DNA of 41,450 nt from an uncultured Acidaminococcus sp. (GCA_900770265.1 CAAGJR010000210.1:1-41450), one strand, 5' to 3'; positions 5,409 to 13,295 are shown, counted from the first letter of the stretch. A program made the numbers and translations. The notes: generated by a model from the sequence alone, not told the origin.

Positions 5409-7574
5409 ATGGAATTCAAGATTGCCCTTGCCGGCAACCCCAACACCGGTAAAACCACCCTGTTCAATGCCCTGACGGGTTCCAACCAATTCGTCGGCAA
5501 CTGGCCCGGTGTTACCGTAGAAAAAAAGGAAGGGAAACTGATCGGTCATCCGGATGTGATCATCCAGGACCTGCCCGGTATCTACTCTCTTTCCCCGTAC
5601 ACCCTGGAAGAAGTGGTGTCCCGTACCTACCTGGTAAAGGAACGGCCGGACGCCATCCTGAACATCGTGGATGGCACGAACCTGGAACGGAACCTGTACC
5701 TTTCCACCCAGCTGGCTGAACTGGGCATCCCCATGGTCATGGCTGTGAACATGATGGACATGGTCCGGACAAACGGCGATATCATCAACATCGACAAACT
5801 GAGCCAGCGCATGGGCTGCCCGGTCATCGAGATCTCCGCCCGTACCGGCGAAGGCATCAAGGAAGCCGCCGACCTGGCCGCCAAGGTGGCCAAGCACCAG
5901 CAGGTGATGGTGGCCAAACACTCCTTCGACGGTCCTGTGGAACACGCCCTGGCCCACATCGAAGAAGCCACCCAGGGCATGCTGCCCGCCCATCAGGAAC
6001 GGTGGTATGTGATCAAACTGTTCGAACGGGATGCCAAGGTGCAGGAAGCCCTGAAGCTGCCCCAATCCGTCATCGACCACATCGACGGCGACATCGAAGC
6101 CGTGGAACAGGAACTGGATGACGATGCGGAATCCATCATCACCAACGAGCGGTACAAATACATCAGCTCCATCATCGGCGAATGCAACATCAAGAAGAGC
6201 AAAGGCAAGCTGACCACGTCCGATAAAATCGACAAGATTGTCACCAACCGGTGGCTGGCCCTCCCCATCTTCGCTGCCATCATGTTCCTGGTCTATTACG
6301 TTTCTGTGACCACCATCGGCACCGACGCTACGGACTGGGTGAACGATACCCTGTTCGGGGATATCCTGATTCCGGCTGCGGATGACTTCTTTGACAGCAT
6401 CGGTGTGGCCGACTGGCTGCACGGCCTGGTCGTGGACGGCATCATTTCCGGCGTGGGCGCTGTGCTGGGCTTCGTACCCCAGATGGTCGTCCTGTTCATT
6501 TTCCTGGCCTTCCTGGAAGCCTGCGGCTACATGGCCCGTATCGCTTTCATCCTGGACCGTGCGTTCCGGAAATTCGGTCTGTCCGGTAAATCCTTCATCC
6601 CCATGCTGATCGGTTCCGGCTGCGGCGTGCCCGGCATCATGGCTTCCCGTACCATCGAGAACCAGTCCGACCGCCGGATGACCATCATGACCACCACCAT
6701 GATCCCCTGCTCCGCCAAGATGCCGATCATCGCTCTGATCGCCGGCGCCTATTTCAACGGAGAATGGTGGGTCGCTCCCTCTGCCTACTTCGTGGGGATT
6801 TTCTCCATCATCATTTCCGGCATCATCCTGAAAAAGACAAAGCTGTTCGCCGGGGATCCTGCTCCCTTCGTCATGGAACTGCCTCCCTACCATATGCCCA
6901 CCCTGGGCAACATCGGCCGCAGCGTGTGGGAACGGAGCTCCTCCTTCATCAAGAAGGCCGGCACCGTGATCCTGCTGTCCACCATCCTGGTGTGGTTCCT
7001 GTCCAGCTTCGGCTGGGATGACGGCGCCTTCACCATGCTGGATGATGATGCCCTGAACGAATCCATCCTGGCCTTCATCGGCAACAAGGTTGCCTGGATC
7101 TTCTCCCCGCTGGGCTGGGGCGACTGGAAAGCCGCTGTGGCTGCGTTCACCGGCCTGATCGCCAAGGAAAACCTGGTCGGTACCTTCGGGATCCTGTATG
7201 GGCTGGCTGATGCCGCGGAAGACGGCGAAGAATTCTGGGGCACGTTCGCGCAGGACTTCTCCGTGCTGAGTGCATATTCCTTCCTGGTGTTCAACCTGCT
7301 GTGCGCTCCCTGCGTGGCAGCCATGGGTGCCATCAAACGGGAAATGAACAACGGCAAATGGACCCTGATCGCCATCGGCTACCAGTGCGGTTTCGCGTAC
7401 TGCATGGCCCTGATGTTCTACCAGTTCGGTACGTTCATCTCCACGGGTGTGTTCACCCTGGGTACGGCTGCTGCCTGCGTGGTGCTGGCTGTGATGGTCT
7501 ACCTGCTGCTGCGTCCGGCTCCCAACTATAACGGAGAAATCAAAGTAGAAGATGCAGCCAATGTAATCGACTGA
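5409..7574 (+). CDS. feoB: Ferrous iron transporter FeoB
   Basis: A 721-residue GTP-dependent Fe(II) transporter of the cytoplasmic membrane. The N-terminal G domain shows G1 GNPNTGKTT (residues 9-17), the Thr of G2 in FVGNWPGVTVEKKEG, G3 DLPGIYSL and G4 NMMD; VDGTNLERN is typical of FeoB. A helical GDP-dissociation-inhibitor-like region follows (about 170-270), then the membrane part with the two Gate motifs, visible as GSGCGVPGIMASRTIENQSDRR and LLCAPCVAAMGA. The start ATG at 5409 follows AAGAAGGT; an in-frame start 7 codons earlier is weaker. It is preceded by an operator shared with feoA and followed by a small Cys-rich FeoB partner. Confidence 0.96.
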   Translation: MEFKIALAGNPNTGKTTLFNALTGSNQFVGNWPGVTVEKKEGKLIGHPDVIIQDLPGIYSLSPYTLEEVVSRTYLVKERPDAILNIVDGTNLERNLYLSTQLAELGIPMVMAVNMMDMVRTNGDIINIDKLSQRMGCPVIEISARTGEGIKEAADLAAKVAKHQQVMVAKHSFDGPVEHALAHIEEATQGMLPAHQERWYVIKLFERDAKVQEALKLPQSVIDHIDGDIEAVEQELDDDAESIITNERYKYISSIIGECNIKKSKGKLTTSDKIDKIVTNRWLALPIFAAIMFLVYYVSVTTIGTDATDWVNDTLFGDILIPAADDFFDSIGVADWLHGLVVDGIISGVGAVLGFVPQMVVLFIFLAFLEACGYMARIAFILDRAFRKFGLSGKSFIPMLIGSGCGVPGIMASRTIENQSDRRMTIMTTTMIPCSAKMPIIALIAGAYFNGEWWVAPSAYFVGIFSIIISGIILKKTKLFAGDPAPFVMELPPYHMPTLGNIGRSVWERSSSFIKKAGTVILLSTILVWFLSSFGWDDGAFTMLDDDALNESILAFIGNKVAWIFSPLGWGDWKAAVAAFTGLIAKENLVGTFGILYGLADAAEDGEEFWGTFAQDFSVLSAYSFLVFNLLCAPCVAAMGAIKREMNNGKWTLIAIGYQCGFAYCMALMFYQFGTFISTGVFTLGTAAACVVLAVMVYLLLRPAPNYNGEIKVEDAANVID

Positions 7575-7641
7575 TGATATAATGAAGGGGGTGTCCGCAG
7601 GGATGCCCCCTTCATTGGCAAATTGTAAAGGAGAATATTCT

Positions 7642-7779
7642 ATGGGAACATTCATTGTAGGAGCAATCCTGTTCCTCATCGTGGCGGCGGTCATCCGCAA
7701 GATGTACCATGACCACAAATCCGGCAAAAGCTCCTGCGGCTGCGATTGCGGCAGCTGCGGCTTGTGCCATAAAAAATAA
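7642..7779 (+). CDS. FeoB-associated Cys-rich membrane protein
   Basis: A 45-residue protein with one N-terminal membrane helix (FIVGAILFLIVAAVI), a His-rich turn (MYHDHKSGKS) and a cysteine cluster (CGCDCGSCGLC, five Cys). This matches the FeoB-associated Cys-rich membrane protein family found after feoB in Firmicutes; the cysteines are thought to handle iron at the exit of the transporter, but this is not settled. The ATG at 7642 follows AAAGGAGAAT. It is the last gene of the feo operon; its stop codon lies inside the terminator stem. Confidence 0.88.
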   Translation: MGTFIVGAILFLIVAAVIRKMYHDHKSGKSSCGCDCGSCGLCHKK

Positions 7780-7805
7780 GACGCCGAAAGGCGTCTTATT
7801 TTTTT
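7774..7805 (+). terminator. Terminator of the feo operon
   Basis: AAATAAGACGCC-GAAA-GGCGTCTTATTT followed by a T-run. Confidence 0.9.
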
Positions 7806-7832
7806 GTCCTGGCCCTCCGGGAGGCCTGGAAC

Positions 7833-7881
7833 GGGCGCACCGGGCGGGATCGCTGCGCGACCCTTGGTTCGCCCCTACGGC
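7833..7881. repeat. 9-bp-arm palindrome with inner hairpin, arms GGGCGCACC/GGTTCGCCC
   Basis: One arm mismatch against its partner; bordered by CCTACGG. In the inner stem GGG/CCC replaces the GAC/GTC seen at 2622-2645, a compensated change. The TCGC/GCGA tip is the same. Confidence 0.7.
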
Positions 7882-7909
7882 GTTTCACCAACCTTTGCAC
7901 CGTGTTACC

Positions 7910-7960
7910 GTAGGGGCTTACCAAGACCGGCGGTACGCCGTGTCGCCCGGTAAGCCCGCC
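7910..7960. repeat. 9-bp-arm palindrome with inner hairpin, arms GGGCTTACC/GGTAAGCCC
   Basis: GTAGG borders the left side. The inner part forms GAC/GTC and CGGCG-GTA-CGCCG. The relative at 41400-41450 has the inner stem shortened to CGGC-GCAA-GCCG. Confidence 0.75.
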
Positions 7961-8019
7961 ACTAATCACTTATCACTTTTATGTATCCTGTATCCACTCA
8001 CTTTTCTGATTTTTCCCCA

Positions 8020-8048
8020 TTGACAAACGTATTAGAAAAGAGTACTAT
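8020..8048 (+). promoter_or_regulatory. Promoter of the acyl-CoA dehydrogenase-rubredoxin / fprA operon
   Basis: Consensus TTGACA (8020-8025), 17-base spacer, TACTAT (8043-8048). The leader of about 100 bases contains an AT-rich inverted repeat (AAAGAAA...TTTCTTT, about 8064-8094) and a small hairpin TTGAA/TTCAA near 8114-8129, of unknown role. Confidence 0.8.
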
Positions 8049-8155
8049 TGAACTGTCAAATAAAGAAATTATTATTAAAATAGTTTCTTTCTTATTTCAA
8101 ACGGTATTATAACTTGAAGGCATTTCAACTTTTTCTGGTAAGAGGAGGTAGTACA

Positions 8156-10063
8156 ATGTTATTCACCACCACACAGGATCATGAAGAATTCCGTGCCAAG
8201 GTCCGCGGCTTTGCGGAAACCAAGATCAAACCCATTGCGTTCATGCTGGACAAGGAAAACAAGTTCCCCGATGAACAAGTGAAAGAAATGGGCGAAATGG
8301 GCCTGATGGGTATTCCTTTCCCCAAAGAATACGGCGGCGCCGGCCTGGATTATATCGACTATGCCATCGCCGTTGAAGAACTGGCCCGTGTCGACGGCGG
8401 CGCCGGGGTTATCCTCTCTGCCCACGTTTCCCTGGGCTCCTACCCCATCTTCGCCTTCGGTACCGAAGAGCAGAAACGGAAATACCTGGTTCCCCTGGCC
8501 TCCGGTAAAAAAATCGGCGCTTTCGGCCTGACCGAACCCAACGCCGGGTCCGATGCCGGTGAAACGGAAACCACCGCTGAATTCGACGGCACGAACTGGA
8601 TTTTGAACGGCAACAAGATCTTCATCACCAACGCCGGCAAGGCCGATACCTACGTGGTATTCGCCGTAACGGAACCGGGCAAGGGCACCCGGGGCATCAG
8701 CGCCTTCATCGTAGAAAAGGGCATGCCGGGCTTCACGTTCGGTGATCACTACGACAAGCTGGGCATCCGCTCCTCTGCCACGGCAGAACTGATTTTCAAC
8801 AACGTGAAGGTCCCGAAAGAGAACCTGTTGGGCAAACGGGGTCAGGGCTTCAAGATCGCCATGGCTACCCTGGACGGCGGCCGTATCGGGATTGCCGCAC
8901 AGGCACTGGGTATCGCCCAGGGCGCCTACGAAGCCGCTCTGAACTACTCCAAGGAACGGATCCAGTTCAACGCCCCCATCTGCCAGAACCAGGGCGTATC
9001 CTTCAAACTGGCCGACATGGCCACGAAACTGCGGGCTGCCCGGTTCCTGGTCTACAGCGCTGCAGAACTGAAGCAGAACCACCAGGATTACGGCATGGAA
9101 AGCGCCATGGCCAAGATGTACGCTTCCGATGCAGCCGTATCCATCACCAACGACGCCCTGCAGATCTTCGGCGGCACCGGCTACCTGAAGGGCATGGATG
9201 TGGAACGGTTCTACCGTGACGCCAAGATCACCACCATCTACGAAGGCACCAACGAAATCCAGCGGGTGGTCATCGCCAGCCACATCACCGACAAGATGTC
9301 CGTGGCCAAGCACGGTGGCGCTCCCAAGCAGAACGCAGCCATCACCGGCGCCCGGAAGAAACAGATCTTCAAGGACGGCACGCCGGAAGAACAGGTGGCC
9401 GCTCTGGTCCAGGCCCTGAAAGACGACGGCTATGACTTCACCGTGGGCATCCCCATCGACACCCCGATTTCCGATGCAGAACGGGTGGTCAGCGCCGGCA
9501 AGGGCATCGGCGAAAAAGCCAACATGAAGCTGATCGAAGAACTGGCCAAACAGGCCGGGGCCGCTGTGGGCTCCTCCCGTCCTGTGGCAGAAACCCTGCA
9601 GTACGTACCCATCGACCGGTATGTGGGCATGAGCGGCCAGAAGTTCAACGGCAACCTGTACATCGCCTGCGGCATCTCCGGGGCTGTGCAGCACCTGAAG
9701 GGCATCAAGAATGCCACCACCATCGTGGCCATCAACATCAACGCCGGCGCTCCCATCTTCAAGAACTGCGACTACGGGATCGTGGGTGATGTGAAGGTCA
9801 TCCTGCCGCTCCTGGCCAAGGCCCTGAACAACGGCCAGCCCAAGAAACCGGCTCCTCCTATGGTGAAGATGAAGAGACCGCTGATTCTGAAAGATATGCC
9901 GGAAGGCCGTTACGTCTGCAAGGGCTGCGGTTATGAATACAACCCGGATCTGGGCGATCCCGATGCGGATGTGAAACCGGGCACCAAGTTCCAGGATCTG
10001 CCGGAAGACTGGGTCTGCCCGCTGTGCAACTCTGCCAAGTCCGAATTCGTAGCCGTAAAGTGA
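8156..10063 (+). CDS. Acyl-CoA dehydrogenase / EtfA C-terminal domain / rubredoxin fusion
   Basis: A 635-residue three-part flavoprotein. Residues 1-385 are a complete acyl-CoA dehydrogenase (FGLTEPNAGSDAG flavin/substrate loop; catalytic base Glu363 in IYEGTNEIQR, the position used in butyryl-CoA dehydrogenases). Residues 440-560 match the FAD-binding C-terminal domain of electron-transfer flavoprotein alpha (GSSRPVAE; LYIACGISGAVQHLKGI; DYGIVGD). Residues 585-630 are a rubredoxin with both Cys pairs (C588/C591 and C621/C624). The likely path is acyl-CoA to FAD to FAD to iron. The Etf N-terminal domain and EtfB are absent, so classical bifurcation is not expected. The start ATG follows AAGAGGAGGT. 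The next gene encodes flavodiiron protein 16 bases later, a known acceptor of rubredoxin electrons. The domain reading is firm; the natural acyl-CoA is unknown. Confidence 0.93.
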   Translation: MLFTTTQDHEEFRAKVRGFAETKIKPIAFMLDKENKFPDEQVKEMGEMGLMGIPFPKEYGGAGLDYIDYAIAVEELARVDGGAGVILSAHVSLGSYPIFAFGTEEQKRKYLVPLASGKKIGAFGLTEPNAGSDAGETETTAEFDGTNWILNGNKIFITNAGKADTYVVFAVTEPGKGTRGISAFIVEKGMPGFTFGDHYDKLGIRSSATAELIFNNVKVPKENLLGKRGQGFKIAMATLDGGRIGIAAQALGIAQGAYEAALNYSKERIQFNAPICQNQGVSFKLADMATKLRAARFLVYSAAELKQNHQDYGMESAMAKMYASDAAVSITNDALQIFGGTGYLKGMDVERFYRDAKITTIYEGTNEIQRVVIASHITDKMSVAKHGGAPKQNAAITGARKKQIFKDGTPEEQVAALVQALKDDGYDFTVGIPIDTPISDAERVVSAGKGIGEKANMKLIEELAKQAGAAVGSSRPVAETLQYVPIDRYVGMSGQKFNGNLYIACGISGAVQHLKGIKNATTIVAININAGAPIFKNCDYGIVGDVKVILPLLAKALNNGQPKKPAPPMVKMKRPLILKDMPEGRYVCKGCGYEYNPDLGDPDADVKPGTKFQDLPEDWVCPLCNSAKSEFVAVK

Positions 10064-10079
10064 GAAAAGGAGCGTAACT

Positions 10080-11297
10080 ATGGAATGTGTTAGACAATTA
10101 ACCAAAGACTTATACTGGGTCGGTGCTGATGACCGCCGTCTGGCTCTGTTCGAAAACATCCACCCCATTCCCCGGGGCGTATCCTATAACTCCTATCTGC
10201 TGCTGGACGAAAAGACCGTGCTGTTCGATACGGCCGACTGGTCCGTATGCAAGCAGTTCCTGGAAAACGTGGAAGGCGTGCTGAACGGCCGCAAGCTGGA
10301 TTACATGATCATCAACCACGTGGAACCGGACCATGCCGCTTCCATCGAAGAAGTGCTGCTGCGCCATCCGGAAACCACGGTGATCAGCAATGAACAGGCC
10401 TTCACCCTCATGGACCAGTTCGGGTACAAGGTGGAAGGCGAAAAACAGATCGTGGTGAAGGAAGGCGACACCCAGAAGTTCGGGAAACACACCATCGCCT
10501 TTGTGGCGGCTCCCATGGTCCACTGGCCGGAAGCCATGGTGTCCTTCGACCTGACCACGGGCACCCTGTTCTCCGCCGATGCCTTCGGTTCCTTCGGGGC
10601 TCTGGGCGGCCGGATTTTCAACGACGAAGTGAACTTCGACCGGGATTGGCTGGACGATGCCCGCCGGTACTACACCAACATCGTGGGCAAATACGGCCCC
10701 TTCGTCATGGACCTGCTGGGCAAGGCCGGTCAGCTGGACATCAAGATGATCTGCCCGCTGCACGGGCCGGTATGGCGGAACAACATCCCCTACCTGCTGG
10801 ACAAATACGTGCACTGGGCCACGTATGAACCGGAAGAAAAAGGCGTGCTGCTGGTCTATGCCTCCATGTACGGCAACACCGAAAGCACCGCTTCCGTGCT
10901 GGCCGCCAAGCTGGCCGAAAAGGGCATGACCAACATCCACATGTACGATGTGTCCAAGACGGATATCTCCTACCTGATCTCCGATGCCTTCAAATACAGC
11001 CATCTGGTGCTGGCGTCCGTAACCTACAACCTGGGCATCTATCCCAAGATGCTGAACTTCCTGGAAGACATGAAGGCCCTGAATGTGCAGAAACGGATCG
11101 TGGGCATCATCGAAAACGGTTCCTGGGCCTGCACTGTGGGCGGCCTGATGACCGACTTCCTGGAAAACAACATGAAGGCCATGACCGTGCTGCAGGACGG
11201 TGTGACCATCAACTCCCGGATGACCGGAGGCCAGGAACGGAGCATGAACGACCTGGTGGATGCGATCATCAACTCCATGAAGGAAGAGAAGAAGTAA
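10080..11297 (+). CDS. fprA: Flavodiiron protein, O2/NO reductase
   Basis: A 405-residue FprA-type protein. The N-terminal metallo-beta-lactamase fold supplies the diiron site (NHVEPDHAAS gives His-x-Glu-x-Asp; further ligands in VHWPEAM, FSADAFG and CPLHGPVW). The C-terminal flavodoxin domain starts near residue 255 with the FMN-phosphate loop YASMYGNTEST and has GSWACTVGG later. The enzyme takes electrons from reduced rubredoxin and reduces O2 to water, or NO to N2O, protecting anaerobes. It is cotranscribed with the rubredoxin-bearing dehydrogenase (start after AAAGGAGC, 16 bases past that stop), so its electron donor is probably encoded just upstream. The O2 versus NO preference cannot be read from sequence. 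Confidence 0.95.
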   Translation: MECVRQLTKDLYWVGADDRRLALFENIHPIPRGVSYNSYLLLDEKTVLFDTADWSVCKQFLENVEGVLNGRKLDYMIINHVEPDHAASIEEVLLRHPETTVISNEQAFTLMDQFGYKVEGEKQIVVKEGDTQKFGKHTIAFVAAPMVHWPEAMVSFDLTTGTLFSADAFGSFGALGGRIFNDEVNFDRDWLDDARRYYTNIVGKYGPFVMDLLGKAGQLDIKMICPLHGPVWRNNIPYLLDKYVHWATYEPEEKGVLLVYASMYGNTESTASVLAAKLAEKGMTNIHMYDVSKTDISYLISDAFKYSHLVLASVTYNLGIYPKMLNFLEDMKALNVQKRIVGIIENGSWACTVGGLMTDFLENNMKAMTVLQDGVTINSRMTGGQERSMNDLVDAIINSMKEEKK

Positions 11298-11303
11298 ATA
11301 AAA

Positions 11304-11338
11304 AAATAAGGCTGCCGCAATGGCAGCCTTATTTTTTT
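11304..11338 (+). terminator. Terminator of the dehydrogenase-fprA operon
   Basis: AAATAAGGCTGCC/GGCAGCCTTATTT with T-run. A heptad-like run (AGTGATTAGTGGGTAGTGGTTAGTGATTAG, broken here as AGTGATT-AGTGGGT-AGTGGTT-AGTGATT) follows at 11339-11367. Confidence 0.9.
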
Positions 11339-11430
11339 AGTGATTAGTGGGTAGTGGTTAGTGATTAGAAAGGACGGTACAATGTCGGACTTCCGACGCC
11401 CCTTCCCTTGTACGACGGCCACCAACCGTC

Positions 11431-11457
11431 GTAGGGGCGGGTCGGTGACCCGCCCGC
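11431..11457. repeat. 9-bp-arm palindrome, arms GGGCGGGTC/GACCCGCCC
   Basis: GTAGG border, loop GGT, followed by GCC. Another arm variant with full complementarity, fused at its left border to the hairpin TACGACGG/CCGTCGTA. Confidence 0.75.
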
Positions 11458-11532
11458 CATCGCGGTCTGGGCTTTGCCGGATAGAACCCGTACTGGAACG
11501 TTTTCTGTCACCGCAGGCCCAACAAAAATAAA

Positions 11533-11688
11533 ATGATGGGAATAAAATACCGGGAGCCGGCCCTGAAGAAAGAAAAAGCCAGCCCCTTCCAATCCGAATG
11601 CATCCAATTTATCCAGAATCTGTATCGAGAACAGTCTGAAATGACAGTACCTGTTTGTCAACTATTGACCATGAACAAAAAATCATAA
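11533..11688 (+). CDS. Possible small ORF or gene remnant, unknown
   Basis: 51 codons beginning MMGIKYREPALKKEKASPF and ending LLTMNKKS. Composition is protein-like and outside the hairpins, but there is no ribosome site before the ATG. It may be a decayed gene end. I do not recognise it. Confidence 0.2.
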   Translation: MMGIKYREPALKKEKASPFQSECIQFIQNLYREQSEMTVPVCQLLTMNKKS

Positions 11689-11721
11689 ATTTTATGTTTA
11701 TGCTTTTTTGTAAGAGTGTGC

Positions 11722-11748
11722 ACTACCTTAGCAGGCTTGCCGCCGGGC
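11722..11748. repeat. 27-bp exact repeat of 1880-1906
   Basis: The 27 bases are identical in both repeat islands; the flanks differ. In both places hairpin DNA follows directly on the right. Within it lies CGGCAAGCC/GGCTTGCCG, which can pair in part. Confidence 0.7.
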
Positions 11749-11751
11749 CGT

Positions 11752-11865
11752 CCCCTTCTCCGGAGCGTAAAAAAATCCAATTTGGCTGTCAGCGGCGCCG
11801 TGCTGCGCAGCAGAAGGCAGAGCTGATGGAATGGCCAAATTGGATTTCCCGTCTCCGGAAAGGGG
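11752..11865. repeat. Long imperfect hairpin, about 114 bases
   Basis: Outer pairs CCCCTT/AAGGGG and CCGGAG/CTCCGG, a perfect 14-bp stem AAATCCAATTTGGC (11773-11786) with GCCAAATTGGATTT (11834-11847), inner TCAGC/GCTGA, and a palindromic tip TGCTGCGCAGCA (11801-11812). There is no T-run and no gene to terminate. A structured RNA or a miniature mobile element is possible. Confidence 0.6.
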
Positions 11866-11960
11866 ATGCGCCCGGAGGAAGAGCCTGCGGCGACAAGCAG
11901 GTCCAGTTGCGTTACGGTCAAAGTTGCATCGCGATACGGTCGACCTGTACGTTGCGGGGC

Positions 11961-11986
11961 GGGCTCACCAACGGGTGAGCCCCTAC
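11961..11986. repeat. 9-bp-arm palindrome, arms GGGCTCACC/GGTGAGCCC
   Basis: Arms at 11961-11969 and 11974-11982, loop AACG, then CCTAC. Confidence 0.75.
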
Positions 11987-12033
11987 AAAATCTCACCGAA
12001 TTGTTGGAAAGGCATCCTTATACCCGGCTTGGC

Positions 12034-12059
12034 GGGCGGTTCACCGAACCGCCCCTACG
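12034..12059. repeat. 9-bp-arm palindrome, arms GGGCGGTTC/GAACCGCCC
   Basis: Arms at 12034-12042 and 12046-12054, loop ACC, then CCTACG. Confidence 0.75.
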
Positions 12060-12128
12060 TGGTCCGGTTATCATCGAAATATGGACTGCTAGCCGAAAAG
12101 TCCACTTCATTGCGAACCATCTCTTCAC

Positions 12129-12256
12129 TAAAAAAGAGCTGTGAAATAATGATTCACAGCTCCTTACATTTGCCAGCGTGAGCTGGCTTCCATCGGCTAG
12201 TGACTAGTGACCAGTGACTAGTGACTGGGGTGTGAAAAAGCATTTTTTCACACCCC
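12129..12256 (-). repeat. Heptad-hairpin 3'-end module, copy A, behind tsaD
   Basis: On the minus strand, 6 bases after the tsaD stop: hairpin GGGGTGTGAAAA/TTTTTCACACCCC (12227-12256); heptads GTCACTA, GTCACTG, GTCACTA, GTCACTA; GCCGATGGA; hairpin GCCAGC/GCTGGC (12172-12187); then terminator GAGCTGTGAA/TTCACAGCTC (12136-12162) with a T-run. This is the clearest copy. Confidence 0.78.
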
Positions 12257-12262
12257 AGCTTT

Positions 12263-13282
12263 TTATTCCCCCAGCTTCAAACTGGGATCCGCATTCAGAT
12301 CCAGGCTGGCGAAATCTTTGTTCAGATACTGGTAGTATCCCCGCACCCCGATCATCACGGCGTTGTCGGTGCATAAGATTGGCGTAGGATGGACCAGCTC
12401 CGCCCCCACAGCTTTCGCCCCTTTGGCCAGGGCTTCCTGCAGGTGCTTGTTGGCCGATACGCCGCCGGCCAGTACGATTTTCTTCAGCCCGGTGGCCTTC
12501 AGGGCCTCCTGAGCCTTTTTCACCAGCACGTCCACGATGGCCTGCTGGAAGGACGCAGCCACGTCTTCCCGGCGGAAGTCACTTTTCCGCTGTTCTTCCG
12601 TATGCACGTAGTTGATCACGGCGCTCTTCAGGCCGCTGAAGCTGAAATCGTAGCAGCCGGGCAGCAGAGGCCGGGGAAAATCGATGGCACCGGCATCGCC
12701 GTTTTTGGCCAGCCGCTCGATTTCCGGACCGCCGGGATACGGCAGCCCCATGAACCGGGCGATCTTGTCAAAGGCTTCGCCGGCCGCGTCGTCCCGGGTC
12801 TGCCCCAGCAGTCGGAACGTATTGTAATCTTCCACCACCAGAAGGGACGTATGGCCCCCGCTGACCACCAGGGCCAGGAACGGCGGTTTCAGCTCCGGAT
12901 CCGCCAGGAAGTTGGCAAATACATGGCCTTCCAGATGGTTCACGCCAATCAATGGTTTGCCGCTGCCCAGGGCCAGCCCCTTGGCGGCACTGAGCCCCAC
13001 CAGCAGGGCACCCACCAGGCCGGGCCCGTAGGTCACGGCAATGGCATCCACGTCCTGCAAGGTCATTTTTGCGTCCGTCAGAGCCTTGTCGATGACCGGC
13101 ATCACATGTTCGATATGTTTCCGGGAAGCGATTTCCGGCACCACCCCGCCGAATTTCCGGTGGACCAGGATCTGGGTGGACACCACATTGGACAGGACCT
13201 CCCGCCCGTTGCGCACCACCGAGGCCGCCGTCTCGTCACAGCTGCTTTCGATTCCCAGGATATTGATGTTCTTGTTTTCCAT
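12263..13282 (-). CDS. tsaD: tRNA N6-threonylcarbamoyladenosine (t6A) transferase TsaD
   Basis: A 339-residue Kae1/TsaD ASKHA-fold protein. It transfers the threonylcarbamoyl group from TC-AMP to A37 of ANN-decoding tRNAs, working with TsaB and TsaE. Visible motifs are GIESSCDETAASVV at the N-terminus, the metal-binding HLEGH (with ASRKHIEHVMP before it), VVSGGHTSLL and the late nucleotide-binding LAGGVSANKHL. Length is normal. The ATG at 13282 follows AGAGGAGAAC. It is the last gene of tsaE-tsaB-rimI-tsaD, 13 bases after rimI. Confidence 0.97.
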   Translation of the reverse strand: MENKNINILGIESSCDETAASVVRNGREVLSNVVSTQILVHRKFGGVVPEIASRKHIEHVMPVIDKALTDAKMTLQDVDAIAVTYGPGLVGALLVGLSAAKGLALGSGKPLIGVNHLEGHVFANFLADPELKPPFLALVVSGGHTSLLVVEDYNTFRLLGQTRDDAAGEAFDKIARFMGLPYPGGPEIERLAKNGDAGAIDFPRPLLPGCYDFSFSGLKSAVINYVHTEEQRKSDFRREDVAASFQQAIVDVLVKKAQEALKATGLKKIVLAGGVSANKHLQEALAKGAKAVGAELVHPTPILCTDNAVMIGVRGYYQYLNKDFASLDLNADPSLKLGE

Positions 13283-13295
13283 GTTCTCCTCTATT

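Larger units (their letters stand above)
7806..8019. other. Repeat-bearing intergenic stretch before the acyl-CoA dehydrogenase fusion gene
   Basis: It holds two long-loop palindromes (7833-7881, 7910-7960) and a degenerate heptad run (CACTAATCACTTATCACT, 7960-7977). No coding potential was seen. Confidence 0.7.
11339..12128. other. Second non-coding repeat island
   Basis: Between two terminators and without a confident gene. Contents: heptad-like run (11339-11367), hairpin TACGACGG/CCGTCGTA (11411-11433), palindromes at 11431-11457, 11961-11986 and 12034-12059, a possible small ORF (11533-11688), the 27-bp exact repeat (11722-11748) and a long imperfect hairpin (11752-11865). Confidence 0.75.

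Noticed and set aside
5376..7727. Very long open frame antisense to feoB
   Set aside because: Rich in His, Gly, Gln and Asp with no domain; a shadow of GC-rich codon usage in the well-supported feoB. The same applies to 21696-24809 (+), 14732-16540 (+), 35098-37833 (+) and 8159-10168 (-).
11365..11661. 98-codon minus-strand frame in the second repeat island
   Set aside because: It runs through palindromes and has no ribosome site or domain.
12196..12228. CRISPR array
   Set aside because: The units are 7 bases without spacers; tandem heptads, not CRISPR repeats.
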